In this document: positions 34,370 through 45,440 of the stretch, piece by piece
How the letters are laid out: the number at the start of each line of letters is the position of its first letter
Numbering within the stretch: position 1 is the stretch's first letter
Assembly (NCBI RefSeq): GCF_033568475.1
Contig: NC_133122.1
Coordinates: 152,038,861-152,102,860 of the forward strand
Reading direction: 5' to 3'
DNA length: 64,000 bases
Source: Henckelia pumila
Taxonomy: Eukaryota; Streptophyta; Magnoliopsida; Lamiales; Gesneriaceae
Notes under the pieces: generated by a model
Databases searched by the model: none
The model's input: the letters and a program-made list of their open reading frames with translations, nothing else
Told to the model about the DNA's origin: nothing
Translations under genes and position numbers: made by a program

Positions 34370-35363
34370 GTGTCAGGATCGGCTTCCTCGGTCTGTATCA
34401 CAAAAAATCGCCCGGTCACTGGCCTCCTCAACTTTGGATAATCACCAACCACGTGCCCTGGCTTCTTGCACTTGTAGAAAATTCCTGCTCCCAGCAAGAA
34501 TTTCCCAAAGTGGGATCGTTGGCATACTTTTCACATCGGCTTCTCCCTAGACTTAAGAGGAGCGGGTCTCTGGGTCTGGTGCCCGTGGGGCCTCTACTGC
34601 CTCTGTGGCCCTGAATATGGCTTCTTGCCATGTTGCTACTGCGGCTGACTCTACTGAGTAAAGGGTCTTTTACCATGCGCCTCCACGATGATATCCCTCA
34701 AAGACTACTCAGTCCTCAAAGTTCGTCTGAGCGCAGTAGCATAATCCGCTGGCTCCGCCATCAACACATCACGGTGGATCGTGGGTCGCAGCCCATCAAT
34801 AAAGTGTTGAAGCTTCTCTGCTTCATTGCCAATCAACAGCACAAAGTGACCACCCCTCTCAAACTTCCTCACGAATTCAGCCACCGATAGATCCCCATGA
34901 CGAAGGCTCATAAACTATTTCTTCAACCGAGCCCTCACATCAGCAGTAAAGTACTTCTCAAATAAAAGTTTCTTGAAATCACCTCAAGGTAAAGTAGTCG
35001 GATCCACTGTCTTCTCTACTCCCTACCACCAGAGGGCAGCGTCATCCTGGAGGAGGAAGGTGGCACAACGGACTCGATCTGGATGACCCAACCCCATATA
35101 GCAAAAGATCACCTCTAGGGAGTGGATCCATCCCTCAGCCACGAATGGATCGGTAGTACCGGCAAAGTTCTTCGAATCCATTTTCTGAAACTGTTCATAG
35201 ACATTCCCTGGTCTAGCCCTAGAGCGGCCTATGTATGCTGCTTAAGAATACGAGCCAAACCAGCCAACACCTGAATCCCGCCATCTACGGGCGAAGGAGG
35301 TGGTGGAGGAGGGGGTGGCGGTGGAGGTGAAGGCGGTGCAACATGCTCACAATGGGGAGACAT
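34370..35363 (-). pseudogene. gypsy gag with multiple TAG nonsense codons
   Basis: From ATG 35363 the protein begins MSPHCEHVAPPSP followed by a proline run, then the retrotransposon gag fold: FAGTTDPFVAEGWIHSLE, GHPDRVRCATFLLQDDAALW, LSVAEFVRKFERGGHF. Zinc-knuckle remnants follow (CKKPGHVVGDYPK, with first and last Cys lost). Stops are TAG at 35231, 35025, 34917, 34707, 34653, 34638 and 34596, plus a TGA near 34985. Most sit where family members have Gln or Trp. At least one frameshift lies after the first TAG. The 5' end of this gene is one arm of a large inverted repeat. Confidence 0.8.
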
Positions 35364-35521
35364 CTGTACACATGTTCAAAATCCAACACTTAAATTACAT
35401 AATGTAATTTAAGTGTTGGATTTTGAACATGCGTACTGCGTACAGATGTCTCCCCATTGTGAGCATGTTGCACCGCCTTCACCTTTACCATCGTGAGCAT
35501 GTTGCAACACTTAAATTACAT
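35326..35521. repeat. near-perfect ~158-bp inverted repeat with a third partial copy
   Basis: Left arm 35326-35400 and right arm 35402-35483 are reverse complements except for a 7-base addition in the right arm (GCGTACT in the plus-strand reading region about 35433-35440). The centre is AAATTACAT A ATGTAATTT, with one spacer base. A third fragment at 35490-35521 repeats GTGAGCATGTTGCAACAC and ACTTAAATTACAT. The left arm contains the gag start codon. Confidence 0.85.
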
Positions 35522-35685
35522 GCCCAATAAAAAAGTTTTCTTTAAACTTATACATGCTCAAAGGATTCTAAAACTAATGCTACTAAACTTAAATAGATAG
35601 CAATAATGAAAGCATAAATCTTACGGGCTTTGAGGCGAGATCCCTCGAGTTTCGGCGACTTGCAGTAAGCACAACCCAAACCAAG

Positions 35686-35702
35686 ATCGTGCTCTGATAC
35701 CA
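35686..35702 (-). other. Met-tRNA primer-binding site of the first gypsy
   Basis: The minus strand reads TGGTATCAGAGCACGAT two bases after the LTR end at 35705. Confidence 0.75.
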
Positions 35703-35704
35703 AA

Positions 35705-37789
35705 TAAAACGACCCTAACCTCTACTTTAATTAATTATTATAGAAAAATGCGGAATTAAAAAAAATTGTCATGAACTATCTGTTTCTAATAGAAACCACC
35801 TGTCTCAACTCAGCCAACAAATAATTTAACACCAGACATGAAAACTAGTACGAGGTATCATGAGTTTAACGAACAGTACATAATGCGGAAAATAAAAGTA
35901 GCAACAGTCATGGGTGTACACCACCGAGTACCATCAACTTTGTTGATCCTGCCCCTCGGCCTCTACATCGAACTCACCGACACCAAGCATAGTAGCGAGT
36001 CTAAAGACTCAGCAAGAATAAACCAAGAAAATAATGAGGATTCAAAATACATGCATCATACTAAAAATAATAATACTCAGTATACAATGAACGCACACGA
36101 CGGAGAATCAACTCAAGAACGAAGTGATACCTTTACAATATGCAATTAAAACATAACAATCTTTGAACTTTTAACTTTAATTTAATCTTGAGAATTTAGA
36201 TTCTCTATTGTGACTCTTTTTTGTTTTGATCGATCAATGACTACAGTACTATGCCAGCAAGGAAAATGAGTTCTTCTCGACTCCACATTGCCTCTCTGAT
36301 TTGGTAGGAAAGCCGAGATGTCTCCCAACCACACACTACACGTTTGATTTGGAAAGTGAGCCGGGGCATCCACCGACTCAACATTGCACATCTAAAGTCA
36401 CTATCAACTTTCCTCATTCAATTTTTTACATTTAATTTAACTTTCCATCTTTTCATGATTAGAAACTTTGGGACTTGAACTTGAATAGTTTGAAACTTAA
36501 CTCACATGAAAGATGGGAACAACAATCTCGAAGACACGACTTCAAATTATGACATAAAGCTTTGAATCTTGGATAAATGATGTATAAGTGGCTGCCCCTA
36601 AGCATAAAAACTCTCTTTGAAATCTTAGACTTATCCCATTAAAGAGTCAATACGGGCGTTCGGCCCGTACGACCCTTAAACTAGCCCATCCTTAACTGAA
36701 TGAACACCCATTCGAACCGACGTCTCCTATACATCCTAAATCAATCAAATGACTAGGACACAACCTCTCATTCCAAACCGAACAACCCGAACAAAACAAA
36801 TTTCCGGACAACAACTACACTTAACAAAAATATGCACAACCACCTTATATTGACTTGGCCTTAACTTAGCCATAACTTAACCAAACGACTCCCAAAACAA
36901 ACTGACACGATCAACACATTTTATATTTGAGTTATGGCCAAGCTAAACCCATGTTCATAACCCTTAACCTAACAGTTCAATACCAACTCTTGAGGACAAT
37001 CGACGAGACATCTACTCTAGTTCAATATTAACCCCATTAAGGACCTTTCCACGATGTAATATCCCAACTTACAACCTTTGTGACAACACTAAAGACTTCC
37101 CTTGACTAGAATAAGAACTTTGAGCCAAGCCTCATGCCCGATGCTAACTCAAGCCAATAATTAGACCGACTCGCCTCACCCGGACTACCCAAACACCACG
37201 ACCACATTCTCAACTACAAATACTTCAATTACAGCCTTACATACCTACCTAAACCTCATCCAAAACCGCATTTAAACTCCCGTTCATCTAACATGGGCAG
37301 CCCTTAACACCATTCAACCGAATTTCAGAAATCGAGCCTGAACACCACAAATTAACATGCTGAATTTTTCTAATGCACAAACAACATCAAGATTTGATCA
37401 ATACACAATACATGGCTCTTTTATACTCCAAAATACATGAAATTTTTCGAAAACCAACAAGAACCCTACTCAATTTTCACGAAAAATTTGAAATGCATGC
37501 ATGGTTCAATCATGTTTCAACCCAAATCAACACCTAACTCATTCTAGCATCAAATACATGGGAAATTTTGAAAATCACACATGATACCTTGCTATTTTTG
37601 AATAAAGTCGAACCCTAACTTACATTAAAATAGTAAAATAGAAATAACAACAATGTTAGGGCATAAAACATAATAGTTATGCTTGGTGGCCAAAGAAAAG
37701 ACTTATTCTTGCCTAAATCTCGAAATGCACAAGAAATGGGCTTAAATGGAGTTGAAACTTGCGAATTTCAGCTGCTAGGACCTCCAAGA
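35705..37789 (-). repeat. gypsy 5' LTR, copy C, part 1
   Basis: Aligns with 26701-29179 except that it lacks the MITE. It is interrupted at 37789/37790 by the young copia; the LTR resumes at 47303. Confidence 0.85.
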
Positions 37790-39651
37790 TGAAAGAGTAG
37801 GTGCCCGGTGAGCCAACTTGTGGCTAAGGGCTTTGATGACTCTTTGTATAAACAATCTTTTGTTTAATATAATTTACACTTTTATTAATGGCAATGACTT
37901 TATCTTTCTTCATATTGTTATATTGTGATATACTATTGTTGTTTTGATAAAGACCTTGAATATACTATAGTGTATGTAAGATGTGGTAGAACATGGGGAT
38001 GTCTATCATGAAACACATCTTATAATCACTGTATATTCTAAACTGTTCCTAGTCGATTGAGCCGTCCGATAATAAGGATAAGGATCGCTCGAGTTTGAGA
38101 CTAGCATTTACGATGCAGAGTACCACGTTTCATTGGTAAGGAACATGGAGATGTTCGAAGCATGCAAATGGATATTCATATGATGAATGATTGAACTACC
38201 CTATCCGGACTTTCCAAGTGGTTATCACTTATCGAGTGGATAAAGTCCGCGGTTTTGGTTGTACACCATTAGTCCTTATTACTTGAAACATCATTGAGAC
38301 TCTATATGCTAGTACTGTGCTTTGACTCGTTTACCGACTCTATTGGGGTCATCAGGTGTCGGGATTGGGTACAGTTACAACACATATAGGAGTCGATGCC
38401 TTGTTGTCAAGGATTCACCACATACTTGCGAGTGTGGATATCCTATGCGATCTGAGGAGATATTAGTGTGACGAATCTCTGGCCAGAGTACATGATGTGA
38501 TTTAAGAAATGGTTTCTTAGTAGCACATGCGATGTCACTATTTGATCTTCAAGATGTATTGCATAGTTATAGAATCTCGAGCGACTCTCGATACACCAAT
38601 GGTTGTTGATTCGATCGGGATATATGGATGAAGGGACCGTACTGTACGCTAACCAAAATCTATTGGTTCTTGTAGGCACTATCAGTGATACCTAGAGAAT
38701 CATGGGGCGATGTTGCTAGGCGCTCTACCATGATTCGATGGGCAAGTCGGAAATCGTTGTTCCGAGTCACAAGGAGTTGTGAGCCCATGGCTAGCTGTAT
38801 CCCTAAACCATTTAGGGTCACACAGAGTAATGGAGTTTTAATCCCCGTTGAGATATTTAAATTTAAAGAGTTAAATTTAATGAACAAAGAAGTTGGACTT
38901 CTTAATTAAGAGTAAGGGAGTAAGATTTCCTAAAATGACATAGGGATGGACATTTTTGGAAACCAATGAATTCGGATTCAGAAAAATTTATCTTGACTTT
39001 ATAAGGTGCAGAATTGGTTTCTGTGCACATTGGTGAAATCGGTTTATCAATCGGAGTCACGATGAATTTTATATTAATTTCTGAACATGCGGGCTTTGCT
39101 TGTCGGGCCTGAACTTATGACTAATGGGCCCTAAGCTGTTAGTGGCCTGCATTATAAATAAGTTATTGCAGTACAGAAATTATAGACAACAGGTCATAAT
39201 TGAGTCAGGTTTTTCGAAAACCCTAGCCTATTCTCTTAAGTGTGGCCGTCGCCCCTCCCTTCTCTGCTTGAGAAATTCTGGTCTGTAATTTTGAATTGCA
39301 GTCTGGTTTAGCGAATCAAATTCGTTATTCTCATCGTAGAAAACTTCTGATAGATTTTCTAGTGCAATCTATCAGAGGGATTAAACCTCTATTCGTGGAC
39401 CTGATTGAAGAAAGGTTCGGTCATCAGTTCCAGGGAGATACAACAAGAGCAGAGCAATCTGTTTGGTGTCCATAAATCTCGATTCGAGATTGAAGGTAAA
39501 AATTTAATAATCGTTATTTAATTTTTACACACACACATAATTTAATCGTAAGTTTTGATACCCACACTATGGAATCGTTCCATACAAAAATTTTAAACTT
39601 TCGCTGCACCGGGTATCAATTCTGATTGATCTGAACGCCGCGTTTCCAACA
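37790..39651 (+). repeat. 5' LTR of the young copia
   Basis: Begins TGAAAGAGTAGGTGCC and ends GTTTCCAACA. A perfect 11-bp stem with a 9-base loop (TCTGATAGATT / AATCTATCAGA, 39346-39376) lies near its end and is conserved in all three LTRs of this family in the window. Confidence 0.96.
39153..39160 (+). promoter_or_regulatory. TATA box in the 5' LTR
   Basis: TATAAATA in the same context as in the other two LTRs of the family; likely the element's own promoter. Confidence 0.6.
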
Positions 39652-39652
39652 G

Positions 39653-39670
39653 TGGTATCAAAGCCAGGTT
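39653..39670 (+). other. Met-tRNA primer-binding site
   Basis: TGGTATCAAAGCCAGGTT one base after the LTR. It matches the initiator tRNA-Met complement with one G-to-A difference (CAAAG for CAGAG). Confidence 0.9.
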
Positions 39671-39780
39671 GCTCAGATCAAGCGATTAAATTAATCGATT
39701 GTACAAAAATTTTTGAGTCTCGGTTTTTGAAAAAAAATAAATATTTTTAAAAAAAAAAATTTTTTCTGGCAAAAACCCGG

Positions 39781-39937
39781 GCAGCGATTGGATCGCTGCT
39801 CGGTGGGGCAGCCCACGGCGCTGCCCTGTGCAGCGCTGGGCGCTGCACAGGGCGGCGCTCGGCGCCACCCAGGGCGGCGCACGGCGCTGCCCATGGGCAG
39901 CGATGTGATCGCTGCCCTAGGGGCAGCCGGGCTGCCC
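39781..39937 (+). repeat. GC-rich cluster of triloop hairpins in the copia leader
   Basis: Perfect inverted repeats with 3-base loops: 39781-39799 (8-bp stem, loop TGG), 39824-39852 (13-bp stem CCCTGTGCAGCGC, loop TGG), 39895-39917 (10-bp stem, loop GTG) and 39921-39937 (7-bp stem, loop CGG). A competing GGGCAGC/GCTGCCC pair spans 39806-39826. The block is the most GC-rich part of the element, lying about 130 bases after the PBS. Confidence 0.9.
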
Positions 39938-40211
39938 GGCCCGACCCCACGGGGCACGGGCGACCCAGGAATGTCCCGGGCGGCCCGCGGGAAAAATTAT
40001 TTTTGATTTTTTAAAATTAATTTTAATATGTTAGAATTCTATTTTTGGTCCGATCGAAAATTGTTTTTGATTGGTCCACGAGGCATCGGATCGAATTGTT
40101 CGAGTCCGAAAATTTTAAAATTGATTTTTGGATAAATTTGAATTTTGGAAAATTTTAATATTTTATCCTTAAATTGAATTTTGAAATTAATTATTTTTGG
40201 TACAATTGATG

Positions 40212-40360
40212 ATAAGATATGATCTTATGGATATATTGAATAAAATATGATTTTATGTATAAAATTGGATTTTATAGATAAAATATGATTTTATTTGATT
40301 AAAAGATAAAATATGATTTTGTATGTAAAATAAGATTTTATGTATAAAATATGATTTTAT
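40212..40360 (+). repeat. periodic array of seven 7-3-7 palindromes
   Basis: Seven 17-bp units of the form ATAAAAT-NNN-ATTTTAT start at 40212, 40240, 40259, 40278, 40306, 40325 and 40344. Spacings are 28, 19, 19, 28, 19, 19, a 66-bp higher-order period. The loop is ATG in five units, TGG in one and AAG in one. Units one, five and six have single arm differences, the change in unit one (AAGAT/ATCTT) being compensated on both arms. Confidence 0.9.
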
Positions 40361-41512
40361 CCTTTTAAATTTATATTGCCATTGCATGTTATCCAATAAA
40401 TTAATTTTGAATTAAATGTTATTGGATAAGGATGATCGATTGCCATGACCAATTTTGTAGGTGTATGTTAGGAATTTACATTTGTTTTTATTGTTGTTGG
40501 TTTTATTAATGGGCCTGGTTTATGGCCCAATATGAATGTCATATGTAATAAAAGTGGGCTTGGTTTATGGCCCGTTCCCACCCCTAAAAATGTATCCCCT
40601 GCTTGTCATTGTTATTTATTATAAATACATTAGATTTAGTGGGAGATCAAGATTTGAAGATGGAGGTGGGCCCAGCAGACAATAAAGACGAAGAAATGTA
40701 AATTGGAAGCTAATGTAATAGGATTGCATTGCATACTGCATATTACCTAGGATTGGACTAAGACTCGTGATTGGCAACCACGGGTCGATTAGAAATGGAA
40801 TCGATCATCCTATATAATATATGATATTATGATTGTATGCATGTTTTAGACATAATTGTGTGAATCCGGCAAGCATACAATATTTGAAAAATGATGAGAC
40901 AAATTTTCATAATTAAAAATCCCTCATTTTAAATATGATTTAAAATTGATATCAAGATAAATAAAGGAAATTTAAATTTGTTTAAATGTTCCTACCTTCC
41001 ATCAACGATCAATGTATGAGATGCTACCCGCGGATACGGTCCGGCTCATATTATTGGGGGGGCCCGTTCGTCGGAAAGCTGTACATTGGATCGACACATG
41101 TTGTAAGTTGGGTGGAACTCCCATGGTATCGGCTCATATTATTGGGGGATCCACATGGCAACCGTCCATCACAACTTAATATTGATGGGTCATCTTGACA
41201 TGTCACAATAAACGGCGTCATATTATTGGGCCATTATTGGACATGAGGTAAATACATGGAGGTTGCTTTGGAAGAAATTGGGCTCTACCTTTTGAAAATT
41301 ATGGTTGGATGATATTATTCGGGACCATAAGTTTGTCAATTGGACTCCATGTTCTCACTAAGGAAAAAGTTTCCCGTTTTCACTAGAGGGTAGTGAAATC
41401 GTTAAAATAGTGGGAGTGAGATTCATAAAATAAAATTCGCCTATTTTATGTCTTAGTAAATTGCTTAAACAATCATTGATATTTGTCTGTTTTCTTTTCA
41501 GTATTTCATAAG

Positions 41513-44500
41513 ATGAATTCGCGTAATCCACTGTTCTCGATCCTCGAACAAAACAAGTTGACTGGCGCAAACTATACGGAATGGTTCGGTAAGTTGAAGA
41601 TTGTCTTGACTTCGGAGAAGATGCTCTACGTGTTAGAAAAATCTCCTCCGAAGGAAGCACCAGCTGACGTAAGTCCGGAGGAGTTAGCCAAACTTGATGC
41701 ATGGTGGGACCATGATATCAAGACCAAATGCTATATGCAAGCCTCGATGTCTGATGAACTCCAGAGGCGATTTGAGAACACCGTGAATGCTGCTGACATT
41801 CACGTTCAACTCAAGGAACTTTTTGGGGCTCAATCGAGGGCTGAAAGGTTCGCTACTGTTAAGGAGCTAATGACGTGTCGCATGCGTGAAGGGACTTTGG
41901 TCCGTGATCATGGGGTGCGAGTGATTTGGCTCATACAGAAGTTGGTAACCCTTGATTTGGTGTTGGAGCATGAACTCAATGTGGACTTACTGCTTCTGTC
42001 TCTTCCTTCTTCGTTTGACGGATTTGTGGTAAATTTCAATATGAACAAGATAGAGGCCTCCCTTGAAGAGATGGTCAATATGCTTGTGACATATGAATCC
42101 ACATTAAAGAAGGATAAACCGGCTTTCTTGGTGGGCTCCTCATCTTCTGCTAAGAAGGGGCCAAGTACGAAGGGTAAGAAACGTTCTGCCCCACCCAAGA
42201 AAATCGAACCCGAGAAGAAGCACAAGACAAAGGCTTCAAACAATGAAAAATCCAAGGATGTTTGCCATTACTGTAAGAAGCCCGGTCATTGGAAGCGTAA
42301 CTGCAAGGAATATCTAGAGCAGTTGCGAACTGCGAAGGGTATGTTCTATATTGAAATAAATGTTTCACTTAATACTACTTCTTGGGTATTGGATACCGGA
42401 TGTGGATCTCACATTTGCAATGATTTGCAGGTGATGACAAGAAGTCGCAGGCTTAGAATGGGTGAGACCCAGCTGAGGCTCGGGAATGGTTCCAGAGTTG
42501 AAGCTAAAGCCGTAGGAGACGTTTGTTTAATTTTGCAGAACGGTTTTAAGTTACTTTTAAGAGATGTTTTATTTGTTCCGGATTTAATTAAAAACATTAT
42601 TTCTGTTTCTATGCTTGATAGAGATGGTTATTCTTGCAATTTTGTGAATGGGATTTGCAATATTTACAAGAATGAATGTTTAATTGGAAATGGACAACTT
42701 GAAAACGATCTGTACAACTTAAAACTAAAAGACGTTCCAATAAATTATGTTGATAAACCGGCAACAACAAACAAAAGGAAAATTGATAGTCAAAACCCAG
42801 CAAACCTTTGGCATGCTAGGCTAGGTCATATTTCCTCAAGGAGGATGAACAAGCTAGTGGGAGAGGGCATGTTTGATATGTCTGATATTAACTCTCTACC
42901 TACTTGTGAATCCTGCCTGAAAGGAAAAATGACTAAATCTCCTTTTAAGGGGAAACCTGAGCGTAGTCAAAATCTGTTGGATTTGATCCATACATATGTT
43001 TGTGGACTATTTAGAGTTGGGACTCAATATGGCCACACCTACTTCATTACCTTTACTGATGATTATTCAAGGTATGGGTATTTATATTTAATGAAATATA
43101 AGTCTGAAGCATTTGAAAAGTTCAAAGAATTCAAGGCTGAAGTAGAAAACAAGCAAGGTAAAAGTATTAAAGCACTTCGATCGGATCGAGGTGGAGAATA
43201 CTTGAGTACCGAGTTTTTGGACTATCTAAAAGAGAAGGGATTCTCTCTCAGTGGACTCCTCCTATGACACCACAGCTTAATGGTGTATCGGAGCGTCGTA
43301 ATCGAACTTTGTTGGACATGGTTCGATCCATGATGAGCTTCACTGAGCTTCCACCTTCGTTTTGGGGCTATGCGCTTGAAACGGCGGTATTGTTGTTGAA
43401 CAACGTCCACACTAAAGCAGTGGACAAAACACCATACGAGTTATGGAATGGCAAAGCTCCTAAGTATTCGTACTTGAGGATTTGGGGATGTCCTGCTTAC
43501 GTGAAGCAGACAGTGGGAGATAAGTTGGATAGTCGATCCAGCTTATGTTATTTTGTAGGGTATCCGAAGAATTCAATCGGATATTATTTCTATTATCCTG
43601 CTGAAACAAAGGTGTTTGTTTCAAGGAATGCCACCTTCTTGGAGAAGTATTTCTTATTGGATAAGAAAGGCGAGATGATGGAACTTGAAGAAATTCGAGA
43701 AGAACCCGAAATACAAAATAACGATCCTACACCTCAGGAACCATTGCTGGACACGCCTATACCTAGAAGATCCGAGAGGACTTCTAGACCTCCTATTCGA
43801 TATGGTCTTCTTCTTGAAGGGGATCAAGATGAACCCGATGTTGGATGTGATCCAAGGAACTTCAAGGAAGCAATTTCTTATGCGGATTCAAATTTATGGC
43901 TTGAAGCTATGCAGTCGGAAATAGATTCGATGCATACAAACCAAGTTTGGTCTTTAGTAGATCCTCCCGATGGAATTGTTTCAATAGGGTGTAAATGGAT
44001 CTACAAGAGAAAGCTTGGGCCTGATGGTAAGGTATTGACCTTCAAGGCGCGATTGGTGGCGAAAGGTTATACTCAAAGACAAGGAGTTGACTATGATAAA
44101 ACCTTTTCACCAGTTGCAATGTTCAAGTCCATAAGAATCCTTATTGCCATAGCTGCATGGTATGACTATGAGATATGGCAAATGGATGTGAAGACTGCTT
44201 TTCTTAATGGAGACATTAAGGAAGAAATCTATATGAAGCAGCCTGAGGGGTTCACATCCATGGGAAGCGAGCATAAGGTATGCAAGCTTCAGAGATCAAT
44301 TTATGGTCTAAAACAAGCATCAAGAAGTTGGAACCAGAAATTTGATGAAACGATAAAGGATTTTGGTTTCATCAAGAACCCGGAGGAACCATGCGTGTAC
44401 AAGAAAATAGTTAAGGATGTTGTGACATTCTTAGTACTTTATGTTGATGACATCCTACTCATTGGGAATGATGTAGGGATGTTGCAGTCAACAAAGATAT

Positions 44501-45426
44501 GGTTATCAGGTAGATTCTCGATGAAGGATTTGGGTGAGGCATCCTATATTCTAGGGATACAGATCTATAGAGATAGATCTAAGAGAATGATAGGACTCAC
44601 TCAATCAACCTACATCGACACCATATTGAAACGGTTTTCAATGGATGGGTCCAAGAGAGGACATCTACCCATGTGTCATGGAGTTTCTCTATCCAAGTCT
44701 ATGTGTCCCAAGACGGATGAAGAGATAGAGAATATGACACATGTACCATATGCGTCAGCTATAGGTAGTATCATGTATGGGATGATATCTACCAGACCGG
44801 ATGTAGCATTTGCTCTGAGTGTCACGAGCAGATATCAAGCTAATCCCGGTCAAATGCATTGGAAAGCCGTGAAGGACATTCTTAAGTACTTACGAAGGAC
44901 TAAGAATATGTTCATGGTATATGGAGGAAGAGAACTAAAATTGGAAGGCTATACCGACTCTAGTTTCCAAAGTGACGTGGATGACTCGAAGTCAACCTTT
45001 GGATTTGTGTTCATGCTCAATGGCGGTTCTATCTCTTGGAAGAGTTCCAAGCAGGACACCACAGCGGATTCCACCACTGAGGCTGAATACATTGCAGCAT
45101 CAGCTGCTGCTAAAGAGACAGTTTGGATGAGGAATTTCGTCCAAGAGTTGGGCGTCATTCCTGAAGTTGTTGGTCCAGTCCCGGTGTACTGTGACAACAC
45201 GGGTGCCGTTGCTCAGGCAAAGGAACCAAGGTCTCATCAAAGATCCAAACACGTACTGAGGAAATACCACATCATTCGGGAGATTGTGGAAAGAGGAGAC
45301 ATCACTGTCGAAAGAGTGGCCTCTGCAGACAATATCGCTGATCCACTTACTAAGCCCTTGCCAGGACCATTGTTTGACAAACATCGCGAAGCAATGGGAC
45401 TACGAAGTATGACTAGTTGGCTATAG
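41513..45426 (+). pseudogene. copia gag-pol polyprotein with one frameshift and altered integrase
   Basis: From ATG 41513: gag (NPLFSILEQNKLTGANYTEW), zinc knuckle CHYCKKPGHWKRNC, protease WVLDTGCGSH, pre-integrase LWHARLGHIS with CESC, and integrase up to about 43245. One base is missing near 43246-43248, so the rest (from about 43250 to 45426) is in another frame: GVSERRNRTLLD, RT (TAFLNGDIKEEIYMKQPEGF, YVDD at about 44440) and RNase H (YCDNTGAV, ADPLTKPLPG). The first integrase catalytic Asp is replaced: the block reads LIHTYVCGLF where relatives have HTDVCGP. RT and RNase H motifs are intact. Order PR-INT-RT-RH is copia type. The break is inside integrase, not at a gag-pol boundary, so it is damage rather than recoding. 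Confidence 0.93.
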
Positions 45427-45428
45427 GG

Positions 45429-45440
45429 CAAGTGGGAGAT
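45429..45440 (+). other. polypurine tract
   Basis: AAGTGGGAGA immediately before the 3' LTR, the second-strand primer site. The same sequence precedes the LTR at 837. Confidence 0.85.

Larger units (their letters stand above)
39652..41512 (+). other. untranslated leader of the young copia
   Basis: About 1.86 kb between PBS and gag start without a long frame. It holds the GC hairpins (39781-39937), the AT palindrome array (40212-40360) and three copies of TCATATTATTGGG (about 41047, 41131, 41218). A pyrimidine tract ending TTCTTTTCAG lies at 41492-41501, 12 bases before the gag ATG, and looks like a splice acceptor, so a spliced gag mRNA is possible. Confidence 0.7.

Noticed and set aside
38443..38909. 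Frames repeated at 1747-1957, 38443-38909 and 46094-46560
   Set aside because: They lie inside the LTRs and are conserved only because the LTRs are; the two strands are equally open.
39686..40006. Several overlapping 60-88 codon frames on both strands
   Set aside because: They arise from the stop-poor GC hairpin block of the copia leader. Frames on both strands are equally open and lack protein character.
43240..43270. Programmed ribosomal frameshift between two copia ORFs
   Set aside because: The break lies inside integrase, not at a gag-pol border, and relatives read through in one frame, so a one-base deletion is simpler.
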